Source of the DNA: an uncultured Neptuniibacter sp.
GTDB lineage: Bacteria > Pseudomonadota > Gammaproteobacteria > Pseudomonadales > Balneatricaceae
Assembly: GCF_947498015.1 (NCBI RefSeq)
Contig: NZ_CANMIR010000001.1
Coordinates: 1 to 64,000 of the forward strand
Length of the DNA: 64,000 nt
Direction of reading: 5' to 3'
Part shown: one piece after another, positions 1-10,295 of the stretch
Layout: the number at the start of each line of letters is the position of its first letter
Position numbering within the stretch: position 1 is the stretch's first letter
Made by a program: the position numbers and the translations under genes
Notes under the pieces: generated by a model
Databases searched by the model: none
What the model was told of the DNA's origin: nothing
Seen by the model: only the letters and a program-made list of their open reading frames with translations

Positions 1-75
<75 letters not shown>

Positions 76-90
76 ATCTTAATTGAGAAA

Positions 91-167
91 TGGGGTGGAT
101 AATGGGGCTCGAACCCACGACCGCCGGAATCACAATCCGGAGCTCTACCAACTGAGCTATACCCACC
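91..167 (-). tRNA. tRNA-His (anticodon GTG)
   Basis: The minus strand gives a full cloverleaf. It starts GGTGGGTATAGCTCAG, has GTG in the anticodon loop, a T arm with GGTTCGAG, and an encoded CCA end. The sequence closely resembles the gammaproteobacterial tRNA-His. It lies between tRNA-Arg and tRNA-Leu in one cluster. Confidence 0.96.
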
Positions 168-188
168 ATAATTCTCAATTCTGACAAA

Positions 189-265
189 TGGCACGCCCAC
201 CAGGACTCGAACCTGGAACCTACGCCTTAGAAGGGCGTTGCTCTATCCAGTTGAGCTATAGGCGC
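189..265 (-). tRNA. tRNA-Arg (anticodon TCT)
   Basis: The minus strand folds with acceptor GCGCCTA pairing to TGGGCGT (two G-T pairs), anticodon TCT in the loop context CTTCTAA, T arm GGTTCGAG, and an encoded CCA. This is the promoter-proximal tRNA of the Arg-His-Leu cluster. In relatives such a cluster often sits between folD and the tig-clpPX genes; tig would lie outside this window. Confidence 0.96.
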
Positions 266-345
266 CCGACTCACTTGTCAGACCTTGAAGCCAGAATCAC
301 TTAAACAGATAGCCGTTTTTAGTGCCTCGCCTTAAGGAGGTGCGC

Positions 346-374
346 ATAATATACACCCCTTTTTTCAGCGTCAA
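346..374 (-). promoter_or_regulatory. Sigma70 promoter of the tRNA cluster
   Basis: On the minus strand there is a -35 TTGACG (369-374), a 17-nt spacer and a -10 TATTAT (346-351). A GC-rich discriminator (GCGCA) follows, as is typical of stringently controlled stable-RNA promoters. Transcription would begin near 339, about 75 nt before tRNA-Arg. The rest of 266-632 is AT-rich and shows no gene. A 5-bp stem AAAGG/CCTTT (614-618 with 625-629) covers the likely folD ribosome binding site. Confidence 0.8.
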
Positions 375-632
375 CACTTTTTTTTATCTTTTAAAATAAA
401 AGAGTTAGATTGATCAAGGAGTATTCAGCACTGAATATTTTACGCGCAAATACCCTATCAACCTCTATCTTATTGATCCCATTAATTGTTTCCTGCTTAA
501 TCCTTCAGCAATGTCACCTTTCAACTCATTTTTACGGCGTAATAACCTAATTATTAAAAGGCGCTTGGCGCTCTACCCCAACCATGAGAGAATTCACACC
601 AGTTAATTTTACTAAAGGAATCTCCCTTTAAT

Positions 633-1487
633 ATGAGCGCGCAGATTATTGACGGCAAGCAGATAGCCGCAGATGTTCGCCGTCGTGTTGCTGAAGGTGT
701 ACAGCAACGAGTGAATGACGGAAAAAAAGCCCCCTGCCTGGCAGTTATACTGGTAGGTTTAGATCCAGCCTCTCAGGTTTACGTACGGAATAAAAAGAAT
801 GCCTGCAGTGAAGTAGGATTCGAATCACGCTCGTTTGACCTACCTGCAGAAACCACACAACAGGAACTTTTAGACCTGGTCGATGAGCTGAACAGTGACA
901 GTTCAGTTAACGGCATTCTGGTTCAGCTACCGCTTCCTGATCATCTTGATGGTAATGAGATTCTAGAAAGAATTCTTCCTGAGAAAGATGTTGATGGTTT
1001 CCACGCTTTCAATTTAGGTCGTCTAGCTCAACGGATGCCTGTGCTTCGCCCCTGCACTCCGAAAGGCGTTATGACGCTGCTGGAATCTACTGGCCAGGAT
1101 CTTCATGGTATGGAGGCGGTTGTTGTAGGTGCATCTAATATTGTTGGCCGCCCTATGACTCTGGAGCTGCTCCTTGCTGGTTGTACAGTAACTACTACCC
1201 ACCGCTTCACTATCGATCTTGAAAAACATGTAAGACGTGCAGATCTCGTCGTAGTCGGTGTAGGCATCCCTGGCCTGGTAAAAGGCGAATGGATTAAAGA
1301 GGGCGCTACCGTAATTGATGTAGGCATAAACCGTCTTGAAGATGGCCGCCTTGTCGGTGACGTTGGCTTTGAAGAAGCTGAAAAGCGTGCCGGGTTTATC
1401 ACACCGGTTCCTGGTGGTGTTGGCCCGATGACAGTGGCTACCCTAATGGAAAACACATTGGAAGCTGCCAACAAACAGGAAGCTTAA
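633..1487 (+). CDS. folD: Bifunctional methylenetetrahydrofolate dehydrogenase / methenyltetrahydrofolate cyclohydrolase
   Basis: Interconverts 5,10-methylene-THF, 5,10-methenyl-THF and 10-formyl-THF in the cytosol with NADP, feeding purine and formyl-Met synthesis. The 284 residues match the family length. Visible signatures are YVRNKKNAC with the catalytic lysine (about residue 55), [11 protein letters not shown], the KDVDGFH segment, a Rossmann region [12 protein letters not shown] (about 165) and C-terminal PGGVGPMT. The spacing from AAAGGA (614-619) to the ATG is long at about 13 nt. It converges on cysS, sharing a bidirectional terminator. Confidence 0.97.
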   Translation: MSAQIIDGKQIAADVRRRVAEGVQQRVNDGKKAPCLAVILVGLDPASQVYVRNKKNACSEVGFESRSFDLPAETTQQELLDLVDELNSDSSVNGILVQLPLPDHLDGNEILERILPEKDVDGFHAFNLGRLAQRMPVLRPCTPKGVMTLLESTGQDLHGMEAVVVGASNIVGRPMTLELLLAGCTVTTTHRFTIDLEKHVRRADLVVVGVGIPGLVKGEWIKEGATVIDVGINRLEDGRLVGDVGFEEAEKRAGFITPVPGGVGPMTVATLMENTLEAANKQEA

Positions 1488-1504
1488 CGCCTGCATTATC
1501 CATT

Positions 1505-1534
1505 AAAAAAGGCGGCCTATAGGCCGCCTTTTTT
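1505..1534. terminator. Bidirectional Rho-independent terminator between folD and cysS
   Basis: Six A, an 8-bp GC-rich stem GGCGGCCT/AGGCCGCC with an AT loop, then six T. The A and T tracts give a U-run in both directions, so it can end both convergent transcripts. Confidence 0.93.
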
Positions 1535-1549
1535 AATATCTTATCGCGG

Positions 1550-2935
1550 TTAAGACTCCCTGAACCAGGTCGTCCCCTCTCTGCTATCTTTGAGAATAAT
1601 CCCCTGCTCAGCCAGTTCATCGCGGATACGGTCTGATTCAGCGAAATCACGCATCTTCTTCGCTTCAGCACGCTGACTGATTAGCAACTCGATGTCAGCA
1701 CTGCTCAATTCACCCTCTTTATCCTCTCCCTTCAGAAAAGCATCTGCATCCTGCTGGAAAAGTCCCAGAATACCACCCAGGCGTTTCAACTGAGCCGCCA
1801 GATGCCCTGCTGACTCAGAGCCTTCACGACTGGCTTTATTCAACTCATTAACCAATTCAAAGAGGACAGATACCGCCTTCGGCGTATTAAAGTCATCATT
1901 CATCGCATCAACGAATCGCTGATCAAAGTCGTTATCGACCTCACCTACGACAGCATCAACACCACGCAGGGCCTGATAGAAACGCTCTAACATTACCCGC
2001 GCTTCTTTAAGGCTATCTTCACTGTAATCTATGTAGGTACGGTAGTGCACGCGCGCAAGGAAAAAGCGTACAACTTCAGCATTATACTTATCCAAAACAT
2101 CACGAATCGTGAAGAAATTCCCCAGAGATTTTGACATTTTCTCAGAGTTCACCCGAACAGGTCCTGCATGCATCCAGGTGTTCACATAGGTACAGCCATT
2201 AGCTGCTTCAGATTGAGCGATCTCATTTTCATGATGCGGAAATGGCAGGTCAGGGCCTCCACCGTGAATATCAAAGGTATCACCCAAGCAGCATTTAGAC
2301 ATTGCTGAACACTCTATGTGCCAACCAGGACGCCCGGCGCCCCAAGGAGAATCCCAGCTAACCTCTCCCTCTTTCGCCGACTTCCACAGGACAAAGTCCA
2401 GCGGACTTTCCTTGGCTTCATCAACCTCTACACGCGCGCCTGAACGCAGCTCATCAACGTTTTTATTGGTTAACTTTCCATACTCAGCAAATTTCTCTAC
2501 CCGATAGTAAACATCCCCATTACTCGCCGGATAAGCGAAACCTTTCTCAATCAGGGTTTCTACAAGAGAGATAATATCGCCGATAAATGCTGTCGCTCTC
2601 GGCTCCTGATCCGGACGCAATACGGATAACGCGGCCTCATCTTCATGCATTGCTGCAATGATACGCTCAGTCAGCTGATGAGGTTCCTCACCATTCTCTG
2701 CTGCTCGTTTAATAATTTTATCATCGACATCGGTGATGTTACGTACATAATCTACATCCCACCCCTGAGATCTGAGGAAACGGGTAATCACATCAAACGC
2801 GACCATTACACGGGCGTGACCAATATGACAAAGGTCATAGACCGTCACCCCACAAACGTACATTTTGATTTTCCCCTCTTCCAGAGGTGTGAAAGGTGCT
2901 TTTTCTTTGGTCAGTGTGTTGTAGATCTGCAACAT
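1550..2935 (-). CDS. cysS: Cysteinyl-tRNA synthetase
   Basis: Class I aminoacyl-tRNA synthetase charging tRNA-Cys with cysteine and ATP. The protein is 461 residues, normal for the family. It shows the zinc-ligand region [18 protein letters not shown], which includes the HIGH motif (about residues 27-43), the second zinc region with WHIECSAMS and [11 protein letters not shown], and KMSKSLGN (about 267). The C-terminal part carries the anticodon-binding domain. Convergent with folD, as often seen in gammaproteobacteria. Confidence 0.97.
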   Translation of the reverse strand: MLQIYNTLTKEKAPFTPLEEGKIKMYVCGVTVYDLCHIGHARVMVAFDVITRFLRSQGWDVDYVRNITDVDDKIIKRAAENGEEPHQLTERIIAAMHEDEAALSVLRPDQEPRATAFIGDIISLVETLIEKGFAYPASNGDVYYRVEKFAEYGKLTNKNVDELRSGARVEVDEAKESPLDFVLWKSAKEGEVSWDSPWGAGRPGWHIECSAMSKCCLGDTFDIHGGGPDLPFPHHENEIAQSEAANGCTYVNTWMHAGPVRVNSEKMSKSLGNFFTIRDVLDKYNAEVVRFFLARVHYRTYIDYSEDSLKEARVMLERFYQALRGVDAVVGEVDNDFDQRFVDAMNDDFNTPKAVSVLFELVNELNKASREGSESAGHLAAQLKRLGGILGLFQQDADAFLKGEDKEGELSSADIELLISQRAEAKKMRDFAESDRIRDELAEQGIILKDSREGTTWFRES

Positions 2936-3025
2936 GATTCGTAACTTAATAATTAGAAAGCGTAAAAAGGATCGCCATTATAGATGAATACTGGATTGGC
3001 TGCTAACGACTCCATACCTGATCGG

Positions 3026-3931
3026 TTAATTCTCAGATAACCGAAGGATACCGATTCCAACATCCAATAGAGGATTTTTCTCGCTTGTCAGCAAAAGCTC
3101 CCCATCTTTACCTTTGGGATCCCACAAAATCGCTTCCCATTGCGCGAAAGGTTTCAAAACAACTTTTTTAGCATGATCCCAACCAGGCAATCCATTGACC
3201 GGCATCGTCCAGATAAATGACTGCCCGAGAATAACGCCTTTCTGATACCCCAATAAGACTAAGCGCTTCCGCTGGTGATCATAATCTGCTGCGGTTATTA
3301 ATCCCTCAACCGGATAGGATGCAACAGGTGAAATTTCCTGCTCGACGCTCTTAGTGTCCAGCAGATACAGCTTGGTTTGTTTATCACCTCTATTTTTAGT
3401 GAAAAGCCATAATTTACCGTTAACGATTGTTAAAGCTTCACAGTCAAAGTTATGCGCATACTTGTTCACCTCACCCTCTTTGTCTGCGTAGCTAAATACA
3501 ATTTTTTCAGATGGGACCGAACCCCCAGTTACTACCTGCCTGAGCTCCGACCACAACACTTTATATATCTGAAGACGGTCACGATCTCCTCTATTGTTAC
3601 CGCAATCCGCGATATAAAGGTAATGCTCATCCTGAGCCAACTCTTCCCAATCAATGTTTTCAGCACCCTCTACATGGACAACTTTGCTCACCTGATTCTT
3701 TTTATCGATGCCATATAAGATTGGCCCATCTCCGCTATCATTGATGGTCCATAGCTGACCCGCCCCATATGACAAACCTGAAGTTTCTTTAACCTGATCT
3801 GGCCAATGAACAAACGCCTCAATATCCCCTTCAGTGCGCTGTTTTGTGTCTACCTGCTTCAAAGAAGAAGGCTCCAGAGAACCACACCCAGCAAGCGACA
3901 ACCCCATAAACAACATAATTAAACGCTTCAT
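3026..3931 (-). CDS. Lipoprotein of unknown function, probable beta-propeller
   Basis: 301 residues starting at MKRLIMLF. A lipobox LSLAGC follows the hydrophobic signal, so the mature cysteine is near residue 15. The frame extends 14 codons further upstream, but the lipoprotein signal favours the internal ATG. Repeated blade-like segments (LWTINDSGDGPILYGID, LYIADCGNNRGDRD, LWLFTKNRGDKQTKLYLLD) suggest an extracytoplasmic propeller fold. No catalytic motif was recognised. It stands alone between cysS and an opposite-strand gene. Confidence 0.75.
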   Translation of the reverse strand: MKRLIMLFMGLSLAGCGSLEPSSLKQVDTKQRTEGDIEAFVHWPDQVKETSGLSYGAGQLWTINDSGDGPILYGIDKKNQVSKVVHVEGAENIDWEELAQDEHYLYIADCGNNRGDRDRLQIYKVLWSELRQVVTGGSVPSEKIVFSYADKEGEVNKYAHNFDCEALTIVNGKLWLFTKNRGDKQTKLYLLDTKSVEQEISPVASYPVEGLITAADYDHQRKRLVLLGYQKGVILGQSFIWTMPVNGLPGWDHAKKVVLKPFAQWEAILWDPKGKDGELLLTSEKNPLLDVGIGILRLSEN

Positions 3932-4157
3932 ACCTATCTTTACACCTATTTCCAAACCCTGCGGTATATACAATAGCCAACGCTATTCAAAAAATTATAA
4001 GAAGCATGTTTTAACAACATTTCCATGCCTATTGAACGCCATTAGCTGAATTTTTTTAGACCATGGCGAAATACAGATGAATAAAAATCAGTCAGCTACC
4101 GTTAATTTGTTCAATACTTAATGTGATGGAGAGCCCCCTCAAATTGTGGAGGTATTT

Positions 4158-4787
4158 ATGGATAGACGACTTTCCAAACAACAAGCTAATAAGGTAATGG
4201 CTGCACCTAAAAAAAGCTCGACTATTATGACTACTACAACCACACACCGAAACACTTCCGCAGCAGCACTCATACCGGCAGATCAGGACAATGAACCTGA
4301 TAGTAGTCACCAGGCATTAGAACTGCTTCACGAACTAACAATCGATCAACTCAATGAAATTTTTATGATCGAATGCAGTCATCTAAACATAGAAGGAAGT
4401 TTAGATCCGGTCGTCGACCGATCACCCGTATGCATAGCTGATCAACTTACGGCTTCAGCAACCGGGTTATATCTCATATTTTCTGAGCAACACCCACAAT
4501 TAAGCGAACAGACTCTACTTGAACGCTTTTCCAATATGTTGCTGGAAAGCTTCACCGCAGGCTACACAGTCACACGCGAAGTACTCGACAATCTCAATTT
4601 ATTAGATGATGAAGAGGTTACAGGCGCGCTTGAACACTGTTATGAACAGTCCATCGATAATATTAACGAATTCTGTATCAGCTTTGGATTCGCCTATGAT
4701 GAGGAGCATGAGACAGACAATATCCCTATCCCAATAAGCGCTGATGAGTTTCTTGAAGAGGAATCACTCGAGGAATTAATGATTTAG
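4158..4787 (+). CDS. Hypothetical acidic protein, possibly DUF5610-like
   Basis: 209 residues beginning MDRRLSKQQ. A GTG four codons upstream lies inside the sequence GTGGAGG, which is better read as the ribosome binding site for the ATG at 4158. The N-terminus is Ser/Thr-rich and low in complexity; residues about 50-180 look helical and acidic, with IADQLTASATGLYLIF and NINEFCISFGFAYDEE; the tail is very acidic. The helical part loosely resembles DUF5610 proteins, from memory of the pattern only. No signal peptide or membrane segment was seen. Function unknown. Confidence 0.65.
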   Translation: MDRRLSKQQANKVMAAPKKSSTIMTTTTTHRNTSAAALIPADQDNEPDSSHQALELLHELTIDQLNEIFMIECSHLNIEGSLDPVVDRSPVCIADQLTASATGLYLIFSEQHPQLSEQTLLERFSNMLLESFTAGYTVTREVLDNLNLLDDEEVTGALEHCYEQSIDNINEFCISFGFAYDEEHETDNIPIPISADEFLEEESLEELMI

Positions 4788-4796
4788 TCTAAAACG

Positions 4797-4822
4797 ACAA
4801 TGCCGCTGAAAAGCGGCATTGT
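4797..4822. terminator. Hairpin between convergent genes, probable terminator
   Basis: A perfect 11-bp stem ACAATGCCGCT/AGCGGCATTGT with a GAAA tetraloop, 9 nt after the stop of the plus-strand gene. The following T tract is weak (AGGTTTTG), so termination may be partial. Confidence 0.7.
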
Positions 4823-4843
4823 AGGTTTTGAAACTGAATTAGT

Positions 4844-5029
4844 TCAATGTAGTTCATCGTATTTCTTACGAATAGCGATCAGTTTGGGCTGGATATCTAA
4901 TGGCGCATAATTCATCGCCTGTTCGAAGAGTTCTTTATTCTCTTCGGATAAACGCTCCTCCTCACTCATTGCAGTTAACTTCTCCATGGCCTCAATAAAT
5001 TTGGGATGGGTTTTATCTGTATCAGTCAT
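4844..5029 (-). CDS. Small hypothetical protein, 61 aa
   Basis: Encodes a charged, mostly helical 61-residue protein starting MTDTDKTHPKF and containing MSEEERLSEENKELFEQAM. The strong GGAGGG site 6 nt before the ATG supports real translation. No signal, membrane segment or known motif was recognised. It converges on the upstream acidic-protein gene. Confidence 0.6.
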   Translation of the reverse strand: MTDTDKTHPKFIEAMEKLTAMSEEERLSEENKELFEQAMNYAPLDIQPKLIAIRKKYDELH

Positions 5030-5207
5030 GGTGAGCCCTCCATAAATTTTCTGTTTAACAAACAGAAATACGAGTTAGTTAAAACAGCAACAAGCTCTGC
5101 TTACGCTTATTCTATCAATCGATTTGGCCGACATCAGCAAATTTTATAATTGATTCTAAATCAAGTCAGATTCCGCTTCAGGGGGGCAAATAAAGAATTC
5201 TAAAGAT

Positions 5208-5705
5208 CTACCTCCTGTTATAGATAGACTGCTCTTTAGCCCTTCTAGAATCATCCTGATCGATCTGACATTGTAGGCTGCATAGGAACTCCAAATACCC
5301 CTCATGAAAACCTGCCCGCTTAGCACCAAACAGAACGTGCTGGTGATACCAGTCAAACGGGAGAAGACTACGGTCGATATGCAATGCAACATAGGTAAAT
5401 GCTTCTACCTGAGCACCATCCTCTCCTGAGATAAGTACAGATTTTGACTCGTAGCCAATACCTTCATCCTCAATAGCTGAGAGGATAGGCCTGTCTGGAG
5501 GTGAGATCCGGTAGATCACACCCATAATCTGGTCAGTATCACGCCCGGTGAACAATGCATCGGCCTTAGCAGATCCATCCTTACCCTTTTTATGATAGCG
5601 AAACTGATGCTGCGCCAGACAGCCGGTTCCGATAAATTGAGCGCCGGGTATACGCGCCTTTAATCTCGGAACACTTAGATTTGAGCCATACGCAAAATAC
5701 AACAT
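5208..5705 (-). CDS. Gamma-glutamylcyclotransferase-like (AIG2/GGCT) family protein
   Basis: 165 residues. The N-terminal LYFAYGSNL is the substrate-binding motif of this fold, and AIEDEGIGYES supplies a candidate catalytic glutamate near residue 83. Family members cyclise gamma-glutamyl groups to 5-oxoproline; the true substrate here is unknown. The start was taken at ATG 5705 because the two GTG codons before it overlap an AGGTGGTGG ribosome binding site. It follows ygiQ on the same strand, 76 bp downstream. Confidence 0.8.
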   Translation of the reverse strand: MLYFAYGSNLSVPRLKARIPGAQFIGTGCLAQHQFRYHKKGKDGSAKADALFTGRDTDQIMGVIYRISPPDRPILSAIEDEGIGYESKSVLISGEDGAQVEAFTYVALHIDRSLLPFDWYHQHVLFGAKRAGFHEGYLEFLCSLQCQIDQDDSRRAKEQSIYNRR

Positions 5706-5781
5706 GACCACCACCTGACAAATTTACGGTATAAGTATAGTGCGCTCATAACAAAGGCCAAACCGGACTAAAAACGCTAAG

Positions 5782-8061
5782 CTATCTCGGTTTTAACGAG
5801 CGCTGACGTTTTTTAGCTTTACTTTTGCCCGGCTTCTTAAATGTTGGAGAAGTGGATGTTTTTGAACGCGCCCCAGCGGTTTTCCTCTGCTGACCACGAC
5901 CACTACTCTCCTGCCTTCTTGCTCCTTTTTTTCCTTTAGGTTGCACACCCTCTTCCGCAGGGACAAGACAGTTTTCTCCCTCCCCGATCAGATTAGCGTA
6001 GCCCAACTGGGGTAGTTTTTCTCGAAGCAGTGGCCAGTTTTCAGCATCATGATAGCGTAGCAACGCTTTTTGAATTTTACGCTGCTCCGTATTCTTCGGG
6101 GTGTATAGCTTCTCACTCTTATATGTCACCTTTTTCAGCGGATTCTTATCTGAGTGGTACATCGCTGTCGCCAGAGACATAGGTGAAGGGTAGAAGGTTT
6201 GCACCTGATCCACCTTAAACTCGTTACGCTTTAACCACTGCGCAAGCTTAACCATATCGCCATCTTCACAGCCTGGATGAGCAGCGATAAAGTAGGGAAT
6301 CAGGTACTGTTTTTTGCCCGCTTCACGGGAGAAACGGTCAAACATTTTTTTGAAGCTGTCATAAGTACCCATCCCCGGTTTCATCATTTTGGTGAGGGTA
6401 CCCTCCTCACTATGCTCAGGAGCGATTTTCAGATACCCACCTACATGGTAAGTCACTAGCTCCCGAACATATTCCGGATCCTCAACAGCCAGGTCATAAC
6501 GCAACCCAGAGGAGATCGATACTGTATGGACCCCTTTGACCTTGCGCGCCTTACGATATAACTCAGTAGTTGGGCTATGGTCTGTATCCAGATTCTTACA
6601 GATCGTCGGATAGACGCAGGACAACTTCCTGCAAGATGCCTGAATCTCAGGATCATTGCAGTTAAGATGATACATATTCGAAGTAGGCCCACCCAGATCG
6701 GAGATAGCTCCTGTAAACCCAGGCACTTTATCTCTAATCTCCTCTATCTCATTGATAACAGATTCGTGGGACCGACTCTGAATGATACGCCCTTCATGCT
6801 CGGTGATTGAGCAGAAGGTACAGCCCCCAAAACACCCTCGCATGATATTGATCGAAAACTTAATCATATCGAATGCCGGTATTTTGGCCTGCCCATATCG
6901 AGGATGAGGAATTCGCTGATAAGGTAGCCCAAAGACCTTGTCCATCTCCTCTGTCGACAGAGGTATCGGCGGTGGATTCACCCACAACTCCCGGTTTCCA
7001 TGCTTCTGCACTAACACTCTGGCGTTATGCGGGTTTGATTCCTGATGCAACACTCTGGAAGCATGGGCATAAAGCGCCGGATCTTTAGACACCTTTTCAA
7101 ATGAAGGCAATCGAATATAGGTTGATTCCGGTAGCTTCTCTTTGCCTTTAAGCGGGGCTGGAATAATTTTCAGCGGCTGCACATCCGTCGCTGAAGAATC
7201 CTTCTTATCACAGCTCTCTACATCGTGATACTCGTAGGGATTCGGAAGCTGATCGATATAGCCCGGCCAGTCAATACGGCTTGAATCAACTTCAACATAA
7301 TCTGCCGGAAGTGAGGACTTCAGGATCGTAGTACCTCGCAGATCCTGTATCTGCTCAATCTTTTCGCCGCCTGCCAATCGGTGAGTTAACTCAACAATTG
7401 CCCGTTCAGCATTACCGTAAAGCAATACATCAGCGGTAGCATCCATCAGCACGGAGCGACGCACCTTATCACTCCAGTAATCATATTGAGCAATACGTCG
7501 CAGGCTAGCCTCAATCCCCCCCAGAACAACCGGTGTTTCTCTGAACGCTTCTTTACAACGCTGGCTATATACGATGACCGCCCTGTCAGGTCGCTTTCCA
7601 CCCATGCCACCTGCTGTATAGGCATCATCATGTCGCATACGCTTATCAGCGGTATAACGATTGATCAGTGAATCCATATTACCTGCGGTCACGCCAAAAT
7701 AGAGGTTCGGCTCCCCCAGCGCCATAAAGTCAGTGGTATCAGTCCAGTCCGGCTGACTGATGATTCCAACCCGGTATCCCTGAGCTTCCAAAACACGACC
7801 AATGACTGCCATCCCGAAACTGGGATGATCGATATAGGCATCACCGGTCACAATGATCACATCACAACTGTCCCAGCCCAAAGCATCCATCTCCTCCCTG
7901 CTCGTAGGGAGAAACGGTGCAGGGGCGTAACATTCCGCCCAATATTTAGGAAAGGAGAAAAGATCTGGAGATTTACGGATCATAAAGCTGGCTAACTCAG
8001 GAATAGAATGAGCTGCCATTTTCCCAGAAAGCCGGTGGGTCGCCCAGTGAAAAATGCTCAC
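5782..8061 (-). CDS. ygiQ: YgiQ-family radical SAM protein
   Basis: Large radical SAM protein of the YgiQ family, function undetermined. The N-terminal region (RDELGWDSCD-like block, [19 protein letters not shown]) matches the B12-binding-like UPF0313 domain. The 4Fe-4S motif CFGGCTFC (Cx3CxxC) is near residue 375, and [15 protein letters not shown] and [10 protein letters not shown] follow. A basic, low-complexity tail of about 60 residues ([18 protein letters not shown]) ends the protein. The start is uncertain: GTG 8061 gives 759 aa, while ATG 8019 or 7983 would align better with the shorter E. coli N-terminus. Confidence 0.93.
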   Translation of the reverse strand: MSIFHWATHRLSGKMAAHSIPELASFMIRKSPDLFSFPKYWAECYAPAPFLPTSREEMDALGWDSCDVIIVTGDAYIDHPSFGMAVIGRVLEAQGYRVGIISQPDWTDTTDFMALGEPNLYFGVTAGNMDSLINRYTADKRMRHDDAYTAGGMGGKRPDRAVIVYSQRCKEAFRETPVVLGGIEASLRRIAQYDYWSDKVRRSVLMDATADVLLYGNAERAIVELTHRLAGGEKIEQIQDLRGTTILKSSLPADYVEVDSSRIDWPGYIDQLPNPYEYHDVESCDKKDSSATDVQPLKIIPAPLKGKEKLPESTYIRLPSFEKVSKDPALYAHASRVLHQESNPHNARVLVQKHGNRELWVNPPPIPLSTEEMDKVFGLPYQRIPHPRYGQAKIPAFDMIKFSINIMRGCFGGCTFCSITEHEGRIIQSRSHESVINEIEEIRDKVPGFTGAISDLGGPTSNMYHLNCNDPEIQASCRKLSCVYPTICKNLDTDHSPTTELYRKARKVKGVHTVSISSGLRYDLAVEDPEYVRELVTYHVGGYLKIAPEHSEEGTLTKMMKPGMGTYDSFKKMFDRFSREAGKKQYLIPYFIAAHPGCEDGDMVKLAQWLKRNEFKVDQVQTFYPSPMSLATAMYHSDKNPLKKVTYKSEKLYTPKNTEQRKIQKALLRYHDAENWPLLREKLPQLGYANLIGEGENCLVPAEEGVQPKGKKGARRQESSGRGQQRKTAGARSKTSTSPTFKKPGKSKAKKRQRSLKPR

Positions 8062-8196
8062 CCGCTTTAAAAGGTGCCCTTATACGCCCGATAGGCCCTA
8101 CGTCTCAGAGGGTTAATCGCTTAGAACTGATCATAAATGGCAGGAAATCGAGAAAGAGGGGTATGGCATGGTGCGGTTAGAAAGAGTTACAAATAA

Positions 8197-8230
8197 AAAC
8201 CGGAGTTTTTACATTTAAAAACTCCGGTTT
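8197..8230 (-). terminator. Rho-independent terminator after fabV
   Basis: A 15-bp perfect stem AAACCGGAGTTTTTA/TAAAAACTCCGGTTT with a 4-nt loop, 21 bp past the fabV stop. On the minus strand the stem runs into TTTTTATTTG. Confidence 0.88.
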
Positions 8231-8250
8231 CAACAACCTATCTCATCGGA

Positions 8251-9444
8251 TCAGATATCAGCAACATCAAACTCTGCTACTGGATTAACATCTGCATCAT
8301 AATCGATGCCTTCAACACCGAAACCAAACAGCTTTAGAAACTCATCTTTATAAAGCTGGTAATCGGTCAGATCGAACAGGTTTTCAGAGGTTACCTGCGG
8401 CCAGATCTCACGGCACGCATTCTGAACCTCCTCTTTAAGCTCCCAGTCATCCATGCGGAAACGGTTACTCTCATCCATCTGCGCAGCATCACCATAAAGG
8501 CCTGTCGCAAACAGGCGCTGAACCTGTTCCATACAACCTTCATGCAGACCTTTCTCACGCATGACTTTAAAGCACATAGCCAGATAAAGCGGCATAACCG
8601 GAATAGCAGAACTCGCCTGAGTAACAACCGATTTAAGAACACCTATATTCGCCTGACCACCTTTGGCACCCAGATTGGTATCAATCGCTTTAGCTGCCCG
8701 ATCAAGATCCTGTTTAGCTTTACCTAAAGCACCATCCCAGTAGATCGGCCATGTAATATCAGATCCGATGTAGGAGTACGCAACAGACTTACATCCGTCA
8801 GCCAGCACGTCCGCGTCTCCCAACGCGCTCATCCACAGCTCCCAATCTTCACCGCCCATTACGGTAACCGTTGCATCGATCTCTTCCTGAGTAGCAGGCT
8901 CAATCTCAGCATCGATGATCACATCTTTATTCGTATCGATCGCGGTAGACTTGTATGGCTCACCGATCGGCTTAAGGCAGGAGCGAATCACTTCACCACT
9001 ATCCGGCATCTTACGAACCGGTGAAGCCAGTGAGTAGACCACCAGATCAACCTGACCCATCTCCTCTTTAATCAGCTCGATCGTTTTCTCTTTTGCTGTA
9101 TGAGAAAACGCATCTCCATTCAGACTTTTAGAGTACAGACCTGCGGCTTTCGCTTCTGCATCAAAAGCTGCTGCATTATACCAACCCGCTGTACCTGGCT
9201 TACGCTCTGTACCTGGCTTCTCAAAGAAAACACCGATCGTAGCAGCACCTGAACCGAAAGCTGCCGCAATACGGGATGAGAGTCCGTAACCACTAGATGC
9301 GCCTACAACCAGAACACGCTTAGGACCGTTCTCAATCGGACCCTTTTTCTGAGTGTATTCGATTTGTTCACGAACATTTGCCGCACACCCCTGTGGGTGA
9401 GTCGTAGTACAGATAAAACCGCGAATTTTTGGCTTGATAATCAT
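8251..9444 (-). CDS. fabV: Enoyl-[acyl-carrier-protein] reductase FabV
   Basis: NADH-dependent reduction of the trans-2 double bond in the last step of each fatty-acid elongation cycle. The protein is 397 residues, as usual for FabV. Features are N-terminal [17 protein letters not shown], the cofactor loop [21 protein letters not shown], and the family Tyr-x8-Lys signature in [10 protein letters not shown] (about residue 235). The open frame extends 65 codons upstream with atypical composition, so the ATG at 9444 is chosen by homology. FabV confers intrinsic triclosan insensitivity in other bacteria. Confidence 0.96.
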   Translation of the reverse strand: MIIKPKIRGFICTTTHPQGCAANVREQIEYTQKKGPIENGPKRVLVVGASSGYGLSSRIAAAFGSGAATIGVFFEKPGTERKPGTAGWYNAAAFDAEAKAAGLYSKSLNGDAFSHTAKEKTIELIKEEMGQVDLVVYSLASPVRKMPDSGEVIRSCLKPIGEPYKSTAIDTNKDVIIDAEIEPATQEEIDATVTVMGGEDWELWMSALGDADVLADGCKSVAYSYIGSDITWPIYWDGALGKAKQDLDRAAKAIDTNLGAKGGQANIGVLKSVVTQASSAIPVMPLYLAMCFKVMREKGLHEGCMEQVQRLFATGLYGDAAQMDESNRFRMDDWELKEEVQNACREIWPQVTSENLFDLTDYQLYKDEFLKLFGFGVEGIDYDADVNPVAEFDVADI

Positions 9445-9673
9445 GGTTAAACGGGTCTCAAATCCATTAGAAAAAATTAGCCCTGTAAGATACAGGAAAT
9501 AGCGCCAAGTTGACAGTTCAGCTGTAAAAACAAAGCGCTTTACTCGCCAAATCAACTCCAGATTGATGCATAAAAAAATCTTACAAATTGTTACGTAACA
9601 GGGAATCAGATAGCTATGTAATATCGGTTTACGTATCATGCGCAGATCAATCAGTATGACTAAGGTGCCCCCG

Positions 9674-10102
9674 ATGCAGGAACTACACGGCTACTATCTT
9701 GAAGATCTTGAAGTAGGCATGAGCGACAGCTTTGCTAAAACCATCACTGATGCAGATGTCTGCCTTTTTGCTGGCGTTTCCGGTGATACAAACCCCGTGC
9801 ATATCAATGATGATTACGCAAAAACAACGCAGTTTGAAAAGCGTATCGTCCATGGCATGTTCAGTGCTGCCCTGATCTCAACCGTAGCAGGAACCAAGCT
9901 GCCGGGACCCGGTGCCATCTACATCGATCAGCAGATCAAATTCCGCGCTCCAGTCTTCATCGGAGATACGGCGAAAGCGACCCTTACTGTTGAAGAGATC
10001 GATACACGCCGCCGTCGCGTAAAATGCAAAACCGATGTTACCGTTGCCGATAAACTGGTAGCCACTGGTTCTGCTACGTTTATGGTCGATTCCAAGGCAT
10101 AA
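9674..10102 (+). CDS. MaoC-like (R)-specific enoyl-CoA/ACP hydratase
   Basis: Hot-dog-fold hydratase of 142 residues adding water to trans-2-enoyl thioesters to give (R)-3-hydroxyacyl products. The catalytic block [15 protein letters not shown] holds the Asp-x4-His pair, followed by [19 protein letters not shown] 9674 is preferred because AAGGTG lies 7 nt before it; ATG codons at 9638 and 9656 lack a site. It diverges from fabV, 229 bp away, so it may link fatty-acid intermediates to polyhydroxyalkanoate or lipid metabolism (inference). Confidence 0.88.
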   Translation: MQELHGYYLEDLEVGMSDSFAKTITDADVCLFAGVSGDTNPVHINDDYAKTTQFEKRIVHGMFSAALISTVAGTKLPGPGAIYIDQQIKFRAPVFIGDTAKATLTVEEIDTRRRRVKCKTDVTVADKLVATGSATFMVDSKA

Positions 10103-10109
10103 GCGCATT

Positions 10110-10137
10110 AAAACGGGATCCATTCAGATCCCGTTTT
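10110..10137 (+). terminator. Rho-independent terminator after the hydratase gene
   Basis: Stem AAAACGGGATC/GATCCCGTTTT of 11 bp with a 6-nt loop CATTCA, 7 nt past the stop codon. The four closing T are followed by C, a moderate U-run. Confidence 0.82.
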
Positions 10138-10295
10138 CCCCTACCCCTTAACAGAAACATTTCCCCGCTCACCCGCTTCCCTGTATGATCCTTCGATCCA
10201 TCTTTTTGCCTGAAATCCGATCACCTTAAGGCGGTTAGCAGCGCTGAAGAATAAATATTTAGTTCACATGCTAATTAGTTGACCGACTGCCCTAT

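Noticed and set aside
9445..9639. 65-codon N-terminal extension of the fabV frame
   Set aside because: FabV begins at MIIKPKIRG in the family, and the extension has unusual composition; it is the intergenic promoter region.
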